Of a stretch of 64,000 nucleotides of DNA, positions 52,353 to 63,923 are shown piece by piece; the first letter of the stretch is position 1, and each line of letters begins with the position of its first letter. The position numbers and the translations under genes are program-made. The notes below the pieces were generated by a model. The model saw only the letters and a program-made list of their open reading frames with translations. It was not told where the DNA came from and ran no database searches. The stretch is from Lichenibacterium ramalinae (GTDB lineage: Bacteria; Pseudomonadota; Alphaproteobacteria; Rhizobiales; Beijerinckiaceae). The stretch is taken from assembly GCF_004137085.1 (NCBI RefSeq), contig NZ_QYBC01000018.1, positions 83,913-147,912 of the forward strand. Reading direction: 5' to 3'.

Positions 52353-53450
52353 ATGGCGGACGTGCGGCTCTTCAGCATCCTGCAGGTGTCGGACCTGCAC
52401 CTTGGGACACGCCTCCCGAACGGCGATGCCCGACTGCCGCCGGCTCTCGCCGTCTTGCCGTTGATGACGGGCCAGCTCGGCCACCACCGCATCGCCGCCA
52501 GGGAACTCCGCAGGTTCGTCACCGATCGCCTCGCGGCAGGCGTGCGCGACACCATGGTCGTCAGCGGAGACCTCACCGCGGTCGGGGCGCCGGCGGAGTT
52601 CGCCCTCGCCCGGGCGTTCCTGGGGCCGGGTCCATCGCAGCGGCAGTTCGGCGTGTCGCTCGGTTTCAAGAATTGGGACGAGACCAGCGTGTCCGGCAAT
52701 CACGACCAATGGCCGGGCCACGGCCGGGTCATCGGAGGGCCGACGCAGGGCCTGGCCCGGACTTTTCCCAATGCCTTCCCGTTCTTCCGCAAGATCCAGG
52801 TCGCCGGCGGCGTGACGCTCACGCTCGCCATGGTGGACAGCGACGCCGATGTCCGGCCCGTCTCGCTGAGCCGTTTCCTTGGCCGGGGAAAGTTCGCGTC
52901 CCAGCTTGCGGCCCTCGCCAAGATGCTGCCCAGGCGCGAGGACAGGGAGGTCCGTGTTATGGTCGTCCATCACGCGGTGGCCGACGCCAATGTGCCGCTC
53001 GTCGCGGGGGCAACCCCGTTCCCGCGGCGGGCCGCGAACGCGCGATGGCGGTGGCTCGAGATCGCACCCGACTCGCTCCTGGCACTCGAACGTTTCGTCG
53101 TCGACCACGCCTTCCAGGTCGTCATGACGGGCCACCGGCACCGGGCGCGGCTCACCGAACTCACAGCATCGAAGGGGACGGTGTCGAGGCCCGTCCTCGA
53201 GGCACAGTGCGGGGCGACGACGCAGCGCGACGTCTACCCCGGTCACCTGCTCCGGCGCATGCGGGGACCTTTCCCACTCCCGGCCCTGCCGGCCAACGCG
53301 CTGATCCTGCACGAACTCGTCGAGCGCGACGGGGCATTGGTCTGGATCGCCGAGATCTTTCAGCGGGCGCCGGGGCGCGGCTTCGTCAGCACCGCCCCGC
53401 CCACCGCCACCCGGCTTCCCGGCCCGACCCGGCGAGAGATGCAGGTCTGA
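52353..53450 (+). CDS. Calcineurin-like metallophosphoesterase
   Basis: A 365-residue enzyme with all five metallophosphoesterase boxes: SDLHLG (Asp14, His16), SGDLTAVG (about 72), SGNHDQWPG (about 113), VVHHAVAD, and TGHRHRARL. There is no signal peptide or membrane helix. The branch resembles cytosolic 3',5'-cyclic-nucleotide phosphodiesterase-like proteins and related conflict-associated MPEs, but a substrate cannot be assigned. ATG 52353 has GAGGA four bases upstream. It is convergent with the sigma-like gene, whose end is 93 bases away. Confidence 0.87.
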   Translation: MADVRLFSILQVSDLHLGTRLPNGDARLPPALAVLPLMTGQLGHHRIAARELRRFVTDRLAAGVRDTMVVSGDLTAVGAPAEFALARAFLGPGPSQRQFGVSLGFKNWDETSVSGNHDQWPGHGRVIGGPTQGLARTFPNAFPFFRKIQVAGGVTLTLAMVDSDADVRPVSLSRFLGRGKFASQLAALAKMLPRREDREVRVMVVHHAVADANVPLVAGATPFPRRAANARWRWLEIAPDSLLALERFVVDHAFQVVMTGHRHRARLTELTASKGTVSRPVLEAQCGATTQRDVYPGHLLRRMRGPFPLPALPANALILHELVERDGALVWIAEIFQRAPGRGFVSTAPPTATRLPGPTRREMQV

Positions 53451-53483
53451 CCGGCACGGACCGCGACGTCCAGCATCGCCCCG

Positions 53484-53499
53484 CCCGGGGCCGCCCGGG
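53484..53499. terminator. GC hairpin between convergent genes
   Basis: CCCGGG-GCCG-CCCGGG in the 93-base gap between phosphoesterase and sigma-like genes gives a 6-bp stem with a four-base loop. No T-run follows, so a terminator role is only suggested by location. Confidence 0.3.
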
Positions 53500-53543
53500 A
53501 CTGACCCGGACGGCGGCGGTCTCGAGATCGGCCGCGACCGTCA

Positions 53544-55136
53544 TCAGCACGCGATGGCGGCGGCCTGCGGGGCATGCCAGCGCCGCAACAGGTCGGGTTC
53601 GGACGTGTCGGTCCGCGTCAGGACGAGGGATCCGCGGGTGAATTGCGTTTCGAAGCCGTCGAGGATGCGCGGTAACTCCCCGGCGATGTCGTGGAGCCAG
53701 CCGTAGACAGCTTCGGCGGTGTCCCGGCCGAGATCGAGGTCCAGCCTCAGCTCCTCCTCGGCGCTCCAGCGTTCCAGCACCGGCACAGTGTCGTCCTTCG
53801 GCTCCGGCCGGGGCGCCTGCAACCGGAAGCGGCCGTCGCGGCCGATGCCGTGCGCGATGCAGAACTCCATGGCGGTGTTGGACAGCGACCGCATGGCTTC
53901 GGCCAGCATGACCGGCGTCAACCCGTGTCGTTCCAAGGCGTCGCGCGCCTCCCGTGGCAGCTCGCCGAGCGAAGGGTCGTCGGCCAGATCCGCCCGACGG
54001 TCCGCACCCACCGTCGCGACCCCTTCGAACCGTGACTCGAACCGCCGCCACGCCTGCGGGTTGCCGGCGAGCAGCACGCTGAAGGCGTGGCCGACATCGC
54101 GTGCATCCTCGACATGCGCCCGCATGAGGGCGTCACCGTGGAAGTCGGGCTCGTCGTCCGTCCCGGATGTGCCGGCGAGCGCGTCATAGAGGTCCGCGAG
54201 GCGTCCGTCGTCGGCCGCCGCGATCCGTTCGACGACCGCCTCGCCCGCGGCCGTGTCGAGGAAGGCGCAGACGCTCTCGGCCTGGACCCTCAAGGCGTCG
54301 AAGTCCCGACGGTTCGCGTCGGGCGCGAGGGCCGCGGTCACGAGGCCGGCAAGCGCCGCCTGACCTGCTGACGTGTAGGCCCGGAAAGTGTTGGACATCT
54401 GTCTCGTTCCCCTGGCGGCCTCGACGAGGCGCGTGAAAAGCCTGATCTTCGTGGTCTGGACCGCGTCGGTGCTCATGCCGAGCAGTGCCGCGGCTTGGCG
54501 CGGGCTTCGCTGGTCCGCCCAAAGTGCGAGCGCGACGGCGCGGTCCGGCTCGCCGAGCCCGTCCGCCAGCCCGAGCCGAACGGCGAGCAGCCCCAACGTT
54601 TCGGCGAGCTTGAGCCTGACGCCGTAACGCGTCATGGCGAAACGCGCGGCCAGCAGCCGTTCCGACGGCGCGGCGTCGTCGAGATAGGCGTCGAGCAGCG
54701 CGCGACCGTCGGCTGGGAGCGCCGCCAGGGCGGCGCGCACGGCCGGGATGTCCGGTGCGTCGGGGCTCCCAGCCACGACCAGGCGCGCGGCCTGTGCCGC
54801 CGCCTCCATCTCGGCGGGGCCCATCAGGGTCTCCCGCAGCCGCATCAGGCGCGCGATGCGCGGGCGGGCGAACCTGACGAAACAGGCGAACAGGTACGTG
54901 TCGAAGCTGGCCCGCGACGCATCGTAGCGCGCCGAGACGCCCGGCCACGCGTGGATGTAGAAATCGTGGATCAGGTCCATCCCCTCGTCCGGGGGCGCCG
55001 GATAGCCGGTCCTGGCCAGACCGGACAGCGCTTTGAACAGCACACGCCGATGCTCCAGGTAGCTGAGCTCGGTCCGCTGTCGCAGGTCTGTCGGCTGTGG
55101 TCCTGAGTCCAATCTCTGCCGTGCATAATCTGTCAT
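53544..55136 (-). CDS. Sigma-70-like protein with a long unknown C-terminal region
   Basis: A 530-residue protein. Residues about 30-100 look like sigma region 2: EGMDLIHDFYIHAWPG followed by DASRASFDTYLFACFVRFAR. Two HTH-like segments resembling region 4 follow: about 140-180 (PSERLLAARFAMTRYGVRLK) and about 200-240 (SPRQAAALLGMSTDAVQTTK). From about 245 on there are some 290 residues, mostly helical, that I do not recognise. Typical ECF sigma factors are 160-200 residues, so this is either a sigma factor with a large sensor or inhibitor domain fused, or a non-canonical DNA-binding protein. ATG 55136 begins the protein; upstream sequence is A+T-richer and non-coding. Confidence 0.65.
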   Translation of the reverse strand: MTDYARQRLDSGPQPTDLRQRTELSYLEHRRVLFKALSGLARTGYPAPPDEGMDLIHDFYIHAWPGVSARYDASRASFDTYLFACFVRFARPRIARLMRLRETLMGPAEMEAAAQAARLVVAGSPDAPDIPAVRAALAALPADGRALLDAYLDDAAPSERLLAARFAMTRYGVRLKLAETLGLLAVRLGLADGLGEPDRAVALALWADQRSPRQAAALLGMSTDAVQTTKIRLFTRLVEAARGTRQMSNTFRAYTSAGQAALAGLVTAALAPDANRRDFDALRVQAESVCAFLDTAAGEAVVERIAAADDGRLADLYDALAGTSGTDDEPDFHGDALMRAHVEDARDVGHAFSVLLAGNPQAWRRFESRFEGVATVGADRRADLADDPSLGELPREARDALERHGLTPVMLAEAMRSLSNTAMEFCIAHGIGRDGRFRLQAPRPEPKDDTVPVLERWSAEEELRLDLDLGRDTAEAVYGWLHDIAGELPRILDGFETQFTRGSLVLTRTDTSEPDLLRRWHAPQAAAIAC

Positions 55137-55559
55137 GCCACTTGCCCGAAATCTGGAAGAGGCGTGGAGCCTCTTCCTTAATTGCGGGCCGGACGGCGGT
55201 TGGTCGAAAAAAAGCGCCCGGGCCGCGAAATAAAAGTCAGCTGGCCAGTCGGGACATGTCGGCAGACCGTCGCCGGTCTGGCGAGGGCCGGACGATCGGG
55301 ACGCCGTCACAGAAAGATTGTGAAACGGCAGTGGAGTCAATCCGGTCGAGGGTTTGCCGCGTGCCGATGCGACACTTGGTTGACGTGTGACGCAGCGTCG
55401 ACACGGTCGGCGCCGCTTCGGGCGAACGACCCTGCCGTCGACTGCCCGGCTTCGCGGCCGGCGAGCGAGAGGCAGGCCGACCGATCTTAGCGGTTCGATG
55501 AACAAATGGCGGCAGGGTCGGCGCCATGCCGGCCCGTCCGGCCGGTTCGGAGATGGACG
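55137..55559. other. Intergenic region upstream of the sigma-like gene
   Basis: A 423-base region between divergent starts. Composition is less G+C-rich at 55100-55260, which probably holds the promoter of the sigma-like gene. The remaining part contains no coding frame that I can support and no hairpin. GGAG precedes the small-protein ATG at 55560. Confidence 0.45.
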
Positions 55560-55763
55560 ATGCGCAAGAGCAACGGCGGCTTCTCGCTCAATGCCCCGCG
55601 GATGCTGACCTTCGCGGCCTCGCTCGCGCTGGTCCTCGCCGCCGGCCTGTCGCTCCGCTACCATCTCCCGGTGGGGCAGGGCTTCGTGGCGGCGCACCGG
55701 TTCTGGCTCGCCGTCGGGGGCTATGCGCTGCTCGCCCTCGGCGTGGTGCTGCCGTTCCTGTGA
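55560..55763 (+). CDS. Small two-helix membrane protein
   Basis: A 67-residue protein from ATG 55560. Two hydrophobic stretches, MLTFAASLALVLAAGLSLRY (about 15-34) and FWLAVGGYALLALGVVLPFL (about 48-67), leave almost no soluble part. GGAG lies about eight bases before the start. It ends three bases before the end of the convergent TetR gene. I do not recognise the family. Confidence 0.6.
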   Translation: MRKSNGGFSLNAPRMLTFAASLALVLAAGLSLRYHLPVGQGFVAAHRFWLAVGGYALLALGVVLPFL

Positions 55764-55766
55764 GGC

Positions 55767-56432
55767 TCAGCGGGCCACGAGGCCGAGGCCGAGGAAAATC
55801 TTGACGGCGGCGGCGATGCGGCCGCCGATGGCGCTCCGGTCGACCTCGATGCCGATCAGCGCCTCGTGCGACAGGCGGCCCAGGACCAAGCTGAGGAACA
55901 GGTCGGCGGCGAGTTCCGGGTCGCGCACCGGCGAGCGTTCGAAGTCGACGGCGAGGCGCAGCAGCGCGGCGACGTGGCGGACGATGGCACCCCAGCCCGC
56001 CTCCTGCAGGGTCGCCGACAGGTCCGGGAACTGGCCGGCCTGGGACGTCAGCACGCGTTTCAGAGCCACGCATTCCGGCGTGATCGACCGTTCGAGGATG
56101 TGCCGCCCCACCGCGACGAGCATCGGCTCGAGCTCGGACAGGTCGAGTCGATGCTGGGGGCAGCAGCCGAGCGCGGCGAGTTCCGACGCCCACAGCGCCA
56201 CGCTGTGGCGCAGCACGGCGAGGAACAGGGCCCGCTTGTCGCCGTAGCGGGCGTAGAGCGACGGCTTGCCGATGCCCGAGGCCGCCGCGATCGCGTCCAT
56301 GGAGGTGCCGTCGTAGCCGTTGTCGAGGAACATGGTCGTGGCGACGTCGAGCAGACGCTCTTCCCGCCGCGCGGCCTGTTCCCGCGTCGGCCGGCCGCCG
56401 GCATGTTTCCCCTCCTTCACCGCGACCCCCAT
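55767..56432 (-). CDS. TetR/AcrR-family transcriptional regulator
   Basis: A 221-residue repressor-like protein. The TetR HTH is at about residues 25-70: ERLLDVATTMFLDNGYDGTS followed by IAAASGIGKPSLYARYGDKR. The C-terminal ligand domain includes ADLFLSLVLGRLSHEALIG, a pattern of the TetR_C_14-like (AefR) branch. It is convergent with the small two-helix protein gene, and no efflux gene is adjacent, so the target is unknown. The start is ATG 56432; ATG-proximal residues are basic as usual. Confidence 0.88.
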   Translation of the reverse strand: MGVAVKEGKHAGGRPTREQAARREERLLDVATTMFLDNGYDGTSMDAIAAASGIGKPSLYARYGDKRALFLAVLRHSVALWASELAALGCCPQHRLDLSELEPMLVAVGRHILERSITPECVALKRVLTSQAGQFPDLSATLQEAGWGAIVRHVAALLRLAVDFERSPVRDPELAADLFLSLVLGRLSHEALIGIEVDRSAIGGRIAAAVKIFLGLGLVAR

Positions 56433-56588
56433 CCGGCGTTCCCCCCTGTGTCCGGTGATTTAGCTTGCCAGAGGGCGACCGCACAAGGTATCGAACTTAA
56501 CCGTTCAGTTTCGATGCCCGGCGCGGCCGGCCCATCGGGGCACGGCGCCGGATGCGTGCCGGCCGCCGGACGCGCGGAGATACAGCCG

Positions 56589-56876
56589 ATGCAACTCAGT
56601 GACGCCACCCGGGACGCCGTCCCGCAGCCCTACCGCATCCGCGGGCCCGGTGCCGCGGACGCGCAACTCCGCCCCCGGCGCGGACCGCGCGCGGAAGAGA
56701 TCACCCTGATGCGGAGCCTGGTGGCGGGTCCGCGCGCCATCACCTCCGGCCCCATCGGCCGCTGCGTGAAGCGCGACTGGTGCCGCGCCGTGGTGGTGGA
56801 GGAGGGCGAAGGCGCCGGGCGCCGCAGCACCGTGGTCTTCGCCCTGACCGACATGGGACGGGCGCTGATCGCCTGA
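56589..56876 (+). CDS. Hypothetical protein, winged-helix-like
   Basis: A 95-residue protein from ATG 56589. The middle is Arg-rich (QLRPRRGPRAEEITLMRSLV) and the end reads VVFALTDMGRALIA, recalling the last strand and helix of small winged-helix domains (L-T-x-x-G-R-A-L). Similar short proteins are common in Methylobacteriaceae, but I know no function. The initial region lacks a strong ribosome site, so the start could be later. Confidence 0.5.
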   Translation: MQLSDATRDAVPQPYRIRGPGAADAQLRPRRGPRAEEITLMRSLVAGPRAITSGPIGRCVKRDWCRAVVVEEGEGAGRRSTVVFALTDMGRALIA

Positions 56877-56915
56877 CACGGGCCGGCGTTCGCGCCGACC
56901 CGCCCGCCGTCGCAC

Positions 56916-56943
56916 GCGGCACCGGGGTCGCCTCCGGTGCCGC
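56916..56943. terminator. Strong hairpin between convergent genes
   Basis: GCGGCACCGG (56916-56925), eight bases, CCGGTGCCGC (56934-56943): a perfect 10-bp stem located exactly between the convergent ends of the hypothetical gene and the aldehyde dehydrogenase gene. No T-run, as often in very high-GC genomes; a bidirectional terminator is likely. Confidence 0.5.
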
Positions 56944-56956
56944 GGTGGTGGTGGGT

Positions 56957-58537
56957 TCAGCCCGGAAGGACCGCCTTGCCGTCCATCATGTGGGGCAGGC
57001 CGGCCAGCGCGGCGTCCCGCAGGGCCTCGGGCAGCAGTTCAGCCGGCAGGTCCTGGTAGCAGACCGGGCGCAGGAAGCGGCGGATCGCCAGCGAGCCGAC
57101 CGAGGTCGAGCGGCCGTCCGAGGTGGCGGGGAAGGGGCCGCCATGCACCATGGCGTGGCTCACCTCGACGCCCGTCGGCCAGCCGTTGGCGAGGATGCGC
57201 CCGGCCTTCACCTCCAGAACCGGCACGAGCCGCCGGGCGAGGTCCGCGTCGGAGGGCTCGAGGTGCAGCGTCGCGGTGAGCTGGCCTTCGAGCTTGCGCG
57301 TCACGCGCACCAGCTCCTCGATGTCGCGGCACCGCACGACGAGCGATGAGGCGCCGAAGACTTCGTGGGACAGCGCCTCGTCGGCGAGGAAGTCGGCGGC
57401 CTCGGCCACGAACAGCGCGCCGGTGCCCCGGTTGGCGCCCTCGCCGACCTTGCCCTCGGCGACGCAGCGCACCCGGCCGTTGCCGGCGAGCGCCTTGCGG
57501 CCGGCCTCGTAGGCGGCGTGGATGCCGGGCGTCAGCATGGCGGGCGGCGCATAGTCCTGCATGGCGGTCGCGGCCGCCCCCACGAAGCGGTCGAGGTCGG
57601 GGCCGGCCAGCGCCAGCACGAGGCCTGGATTGGTGCAGAACTGGCCCGCGCCCATCGTCAGGGAGCCCACGAAGGCCTTGCCCAGGGCCTCGGCCCGCGC
57701 CGCGAGGGCGCCGGGCATGAGGTAGACGGGGTTGACGCTGCTCATCTCGGCATAGACCGGGATGGGCTCGGGGCGCGCCGCCGCGAGGGCGACGAGGGCG
57801 AGGCCGCCCCCGCGCGATCCCGTGAAGCCCACGGCCTTGATGCGCGGGTCGCGCACCAGCGCGGCGCCGGTCTCGTTGGCGCCGAGCAGCAGCGTGAAGG
57901 TGCCGGCCGGCAGGCCCTGCGACGCCACGGCCTTGCGCACCGCTTCGCCGACGAGTTCGCCGGTGCCGGGATGGGCGGGGTGGCCCTTGACCACGACCGG
58001 GCAGCCCGCCGCCAGGGCCGAAGCGGTGTCGCCCCCCGCCACCGAGAAGGCCAGGGGGAAGTTGCTCGCCCCGAACACCGCCACCGGGCCGAGCGCGATG
58101 TGGCGCTGGCGCAGGTCGGACCGCGCCAGGGGCTTACGCTCGGGAAGGGCGGTGTCGACCCGGAGGTCGAGCCAGTTGCCGGCCCGGACCACGCCGGCGA
58201 AGAGCTTCAGCTGGCCGACGGTGCGGCCCCGCTCGCCCTCGATGCGGGCCCGCGGCAGGCCGGATTCGGCGCAGGCGCGCTCGATCAGCGCGTCGCCGAG
58301 CGCCATGATCTCGTCGCCGATCGCTTCGAGGAAGGCGGCCCGCGCTTCGGGCGTGGTGTCCCGGTAGGCGTCGAAGGCGTCCTCGGCCAGCGCGCAGGCG
58401 CGCGCGACCTCGGCTTCGCCCGCGAAGGCGAAGGCGGGTTCGAGCGCCGCGCCCGTCGCGGGGTCCACCGCCCTGAAGGTGGCGGCGCGGCCGGACAGCC
58501 GTTCCGAGCCGATCACGATGTCGCCGGTCAATGCCAT
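56957..58537 (-). CDS. NADP-dependent alpha-ketoglutaric semialdehyde (2,5-dioxovalerate) dehydrogenase
   Basis: A 526-residue aldehyde dehydrogenase of the branch that oxidises 2,5-dioxopentanoate to 2-oxoglutarate in pentose, glucarate and hydroxyproline breakdown. The catalytic Cys is 301 in [10 protein letters not shown], the general base is Glu264 (YAEMSSVNP), and the cofactor-binding [20 protein letters not shown] is present. Family members have this M-S-S-x-N-P and Q-F-C-T-x-P-G combination. No sugar-acid genes are adjacent, so the pathway is not fixed by context. ATG 58537 is the start. Confidence 0.9.
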   Translation of the reverse strand: MALTGDIVIGSERLSGRAATFRAVDPATGAALEPAFAFAGEAEVARACALAEDAFDAYRDTTPEARAAFLEAIGDEIMALGDALIERACAESGLPRARIEGERGRTVGQLKLFAGVVRAGNWLDLRVDTALPERKPLARSDLRQRHIALGPVAVFGASNFPLAFSVAGGDTASALAAGCPVVVKGHPAHPGTGELVGEAVRKAVASQGLPAGTFTLLLGANETGAALVRDPRIKAVGFTGSRGGGLALVALAAARPEPIPVYAEMSSVNPVYLMPGALAARAEALGKAFVGSLTMGAGQFCTNPGLVLALAGPDLDRFVGAAATAMQDYAPPAMLTPGIHAAYEAGRKALAGNGRVRCVAEGKVGEGANRGTGALFVAEAADFLADEALSHEVFGASSLVVRCRDIEELVRVTRKLEGQLTATLHLEPSDADLARRLVPVLEVKAGRILANGWPTGVEVSHAMVHGGPFPATSDGRSTSVGSLAIRRFLRPVCYQDLPAELLPEALRDAALAGLPHMMDGKAVLPG

Positions 58538-58841
58538 GGTGTCGTTCCTCGCCGTTCGGGCCGAGCCGAAGGGCCGCCCGCTGTCGCGGCCATGAGCTAA
58601 TGCGTCGGGCGGGCCTTGTCACCCGGCGCGGGTCCCCGGGCGTGCCGCGGCGTCGCCCACGATTGCCAAGCCACGGAAGTCGCCATAGAGATTCGGGCAC
58701 GTCGCGTGCCTGCGTCTCGACCGCGGGCGGGGCCGGCGCCCTGCATTTCGACTGTGTTAAGACCTCGGCGCGACTCTGCGTCCGACCGTCGAGGGACGAG
58801 CGCCGACGGATCGGCGCGATCATTCGGAAACGCGCTTCGCC
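58538..58841. other. Intergenic region between divergent genes
   Basis: A 304-base gap containing the promoters of the aldehyde dehydrogenase and of the type I secretion operon. The part 58735-58830 (GTGTTAAGACC region) is the more A+T-rich. I see no repeat or RNA element, and no clear Shine-Dalgarno sequence before ATG 58842. Confidence 0.4.
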
Positions 58842-61000
<2,159 letters not shown>

Positions 61001-61004
<4 letters not shown>

Positions 61005-62464
61005 GCTCGCTTCCCGCCACGACCCAGCCCCCCAAGCCCCCGGCGCCGCGCCGCATCCGCCTCAGCCGCGGCGACCACGAGTTCCTGCCGGCCGCACTCG
61101 AGATCTTGGAAACGCCGCTGTCGCCGGTGCGGGCCAGCATGATCCTGACGATCTGCGCCTTCGCCACCGCCGCCCTCGTCTGGTCGTATTTCGGGCGCGT
61201 CGACATCATCGCCACCGCCCAGGGCAAGATCCAGCCGGTGGGCCGCACCAAGACGGTCCAGCCGCTGGAAACCGGCAAGGTGCTGGGCATCGCGGTGCAG
61301 AACGGCGCCCGGGTGAAGGCCGGCGACGTGCTGCTGACGCTGGACCCGGGCGAAGCGCGGGCCGACGAGGCGACGCTGCGGGGCAACATCGCCTCCGAGC
61401 GGGCCGAGGTCCTGCGCCGCACCGCAGCCCTGACCCAGGCGTCGCGGCGGTCCCTCGCCGCCGTGCCCGACATCGCCTTCCCGCCCGACGTGCCCGCCGC
61501 CATCGCGGTGCGCGAGCAGCGCGTGCTCGCCCAGGACATCGCCCAGCTCGCCAGCACGGTGGGGAGCCTCGACGGCCAGGTGCGCGAGAAGGCGGCCGAG
61601 CGCGAGCGCCTGAAGGGGACGATCGACGCCCAGCAGGTGCTGGTGACGACGCTGAAGGAACGCGTCGACATGCGCCAGACGCTCGAGGCGACGCGATCCG
61701 AGTCCCGCGCCAAGGTGATCGACGCCCTCGAACTGCTGCAGACCCAGCAGGCCACGCTGGCGTCTGAGCGCGGGCAGATCGGCGAGATCGACGCCAGCCT
61801 CGGGCGGCTCCAGCGCGACATCGAGAAGAGCTACACGACCTTTTCGGCCGAGAACGCCCAGAAGCTGGCCGATGCCGAGCGGCTGATGGACGAGAATGTC
61901 GAGAAGTTCGCCAAGGCGCGCCTGAAGACCGGCGACATGACACTGAAGAGCCCCATCGACGGCACGGTGGCGGGTTCGGTCATCACGTCGGTCGGCCAGG
62001 TCGTGACGGTGGGCGAGCAGGTGATGCAGATCGTGCCGGCCGATGCCGCGCTCGAGATCGAATGCTACCTGCCCAATGCCGACGTCGGCTTCGTCCGCAA
62101 GGACCAGCAGGCCGTGGTGAAGATCGAATCCTTCCCCTTCACCGACTACGGCACGATCGACGCCGCCGTGGTGCGGGTGGCCCACGACGCCATCCCCCAG
62201 CCCGACGCCGACCAGCGCGAGCAGAACCCCGCCGCGGCCGCCAAGGACAACGGCATGTTCGGGGGCGGCCAGCGCTTCCAGAACCTCGTCTATCCCGTGA
62301 CGCTGCACATGGACCGCACCGTCATGAGTTCCGAGGGCAGCGACGTGCCGCTGGTGCCCGGCATGGCGGTGACGGTGGAGATCAAGACCGGCACCCGCCG
62401 CATCCTGTCCTACCTGTTCGCACCCATCCTCCAGGTGGCGACGACGGCCCTGCGGGAGCGGTGA
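61001..62464 (+). CDS. Type I secretion periplasmic adaptor (HlyD family)
   Basis: A 487-residue membrane-fusion protein. It has a short cytoplasmic tail, one membrane helix (MILTICAFATAALVWSYFG, about 47-65), a biotinyl-lipoyl half motif (QPLETGKVLGIAVQNGARVK) and a long coiled-coil hairpin of about 200 residues (QQVLVTTLKERVDMRQTLEA). The second lipoyl half follows (LKSPIDGTVAGSVITSVGQV), and the end SYLFAPILQVATTALRER matches HlyD adaptors. It would link the HlyB-like ABC protein to an outer-membrane TolC channel. A 144-base gap separates it from the chemoreceptor gene that follows. Confidence 0.92.
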
Positions 62465-62608
62465 TGCGGGAGGACCGAAATGGTCCATCCGTGGTCCGTG
62501 GCCGCCCGTTCAGGGCGGATGTTAGGCAAAAATCAGCCAATTCGGATTAGGGGAGATCAGGTCCGGTGACGGCGCCGGGGGCGCGGTCCGGGCAGGGGCC
62601 CCCGCGTC

Positions 62609-63923
62609 ATGATGAATGCGCTCAGAAACCTGACGATTCTCCGCAAGATCGCGGCGGTCTTCGCCGTGCTGGTGGGCCTCGTGGCCCTGTCCGGCGTGCT
62701 GTCCTACCACCTGTCCGGCGAACTCCAGGCGGCGGCGGACCGGCAGACCGAGGCCGGCCGGCTGGTGATCGCCGCCAAGGACGCGCTGGCCTCGGCCGTC
62801 GACCTCAGCTCGCACCTGCGCGGCCTCGTGATGACCCGCATCCCCGGCAACGCGACCGACATCGCCAAGGACCAGGAGCGCTTCGACGCCCGCATCGCCG
62901 ATGCCCGCCGCGCCACCGACCTGTCCGCCGACCTCGCCGGGCAGATCGACGCGCTGGCGGCGGCCGAGGCGGCCTGGCGTCGCCAGGTAGTCGACGTGGT
63001 GATGCCGCTCACGGCCTCCGTCGACACCATGGACCAGGCGTCCGCCCTCATGACGACCGAGATCAACCGCAAGATGGTCGGCGACATCCGCGCGGCGGCG
63101 GCGCAGGTCCAGGCCACCGCCAAGGCGCTCGCCGACGCGGCCGCGGCCCGCCACGCCGACGCGCTGGCCGTGATGCGCGGCAGTTCGCTGACGACGACGC
63201 TCGTCGTCGCCCTGGCCGCCGCGGCCCTGAGCTGGCTGTTGACGCGGCTCATCGGCACGCCGGTCGTTTCGCTCACGGCGAGCATGCGCCGCCTCGCGGG
63301 CGGCGACGTGGAGGCGCCCGTGTCCGAAGCCGGGCGCCGCGACGAGATCGGCGCCATGGCGGCCTCGCTGGCGGTGTTCAAGGCCGCGGCGGTGGAGAAG
63401 CTCCGGCTCGAGGCCGACGCCATGGCGGCGGGGCGCCTGACGGATGCGGAGCGGGCCCGCACCGCGGCCCTGCTGGCGGAAGCGGCCGCCCAGCAGACGC
63501 AGGTGGTGGAAGCCGTGGCGGCCGGCCTATCGCGCCTGTCCGCCGGCGACCTCGCCCAGCGCATCGATGCGCCGTTCCCGGCCGACTACGAGCGGCTCCG
63601 GTCGGACTTCAACGATGCCGTCGCGCGCCTGCAGGACACGATGCGGACGGTGGCGGCCAGCGCTTCCGCCATCCGGTCCGGCACGGGCGAGATCTCCACC
63701 GCCTCCGACGACCTCAGCCGCCGCACCGAACAGCAGGCGGCCTCGCTCGAGGAGACGGCTGCGGCCCTCGACGAAATCACCGCGACGGTGCGCAAGACCG
63801 CCCAAGGCTCCAAACACGCCCGGAGCCTCGTCGGAACGGCGCGGGGCAATGCCGAGCAGTCCGGCCGGGTGGTGCGCCAGGCCGTCGAGGCCATGAGCGG
63901 CATCCAGGCCTCGTCGCGCCAGA
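62609..63923 (+). CDS. Methyl-accepting chemotaxis protein, broken off in its signalling domain
   Basis: A membrane chemoreceptor from ATG 62609. It has a first helix (about 13-33), a periplasmic four-helix-bundle-like sensor (about 35-190), a second helix (about 192-212, TTTLVVALAAAALSWLLTRL) and HAMP (MRRLAGGDVEAPVSEAG). The methyl-accepting region begins with [20 protein letters not shown] and nearly repeats the PAS-receptor at 28299. After SSRQ (63911-63922) family sequence should continue [16 protein letters not shown]. Instead it becomes SNYPRGRVRSASSEG, unlike any MCP. The gene is therefore interrupted or mis-joined at about 63923. Confidence 0.85.
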
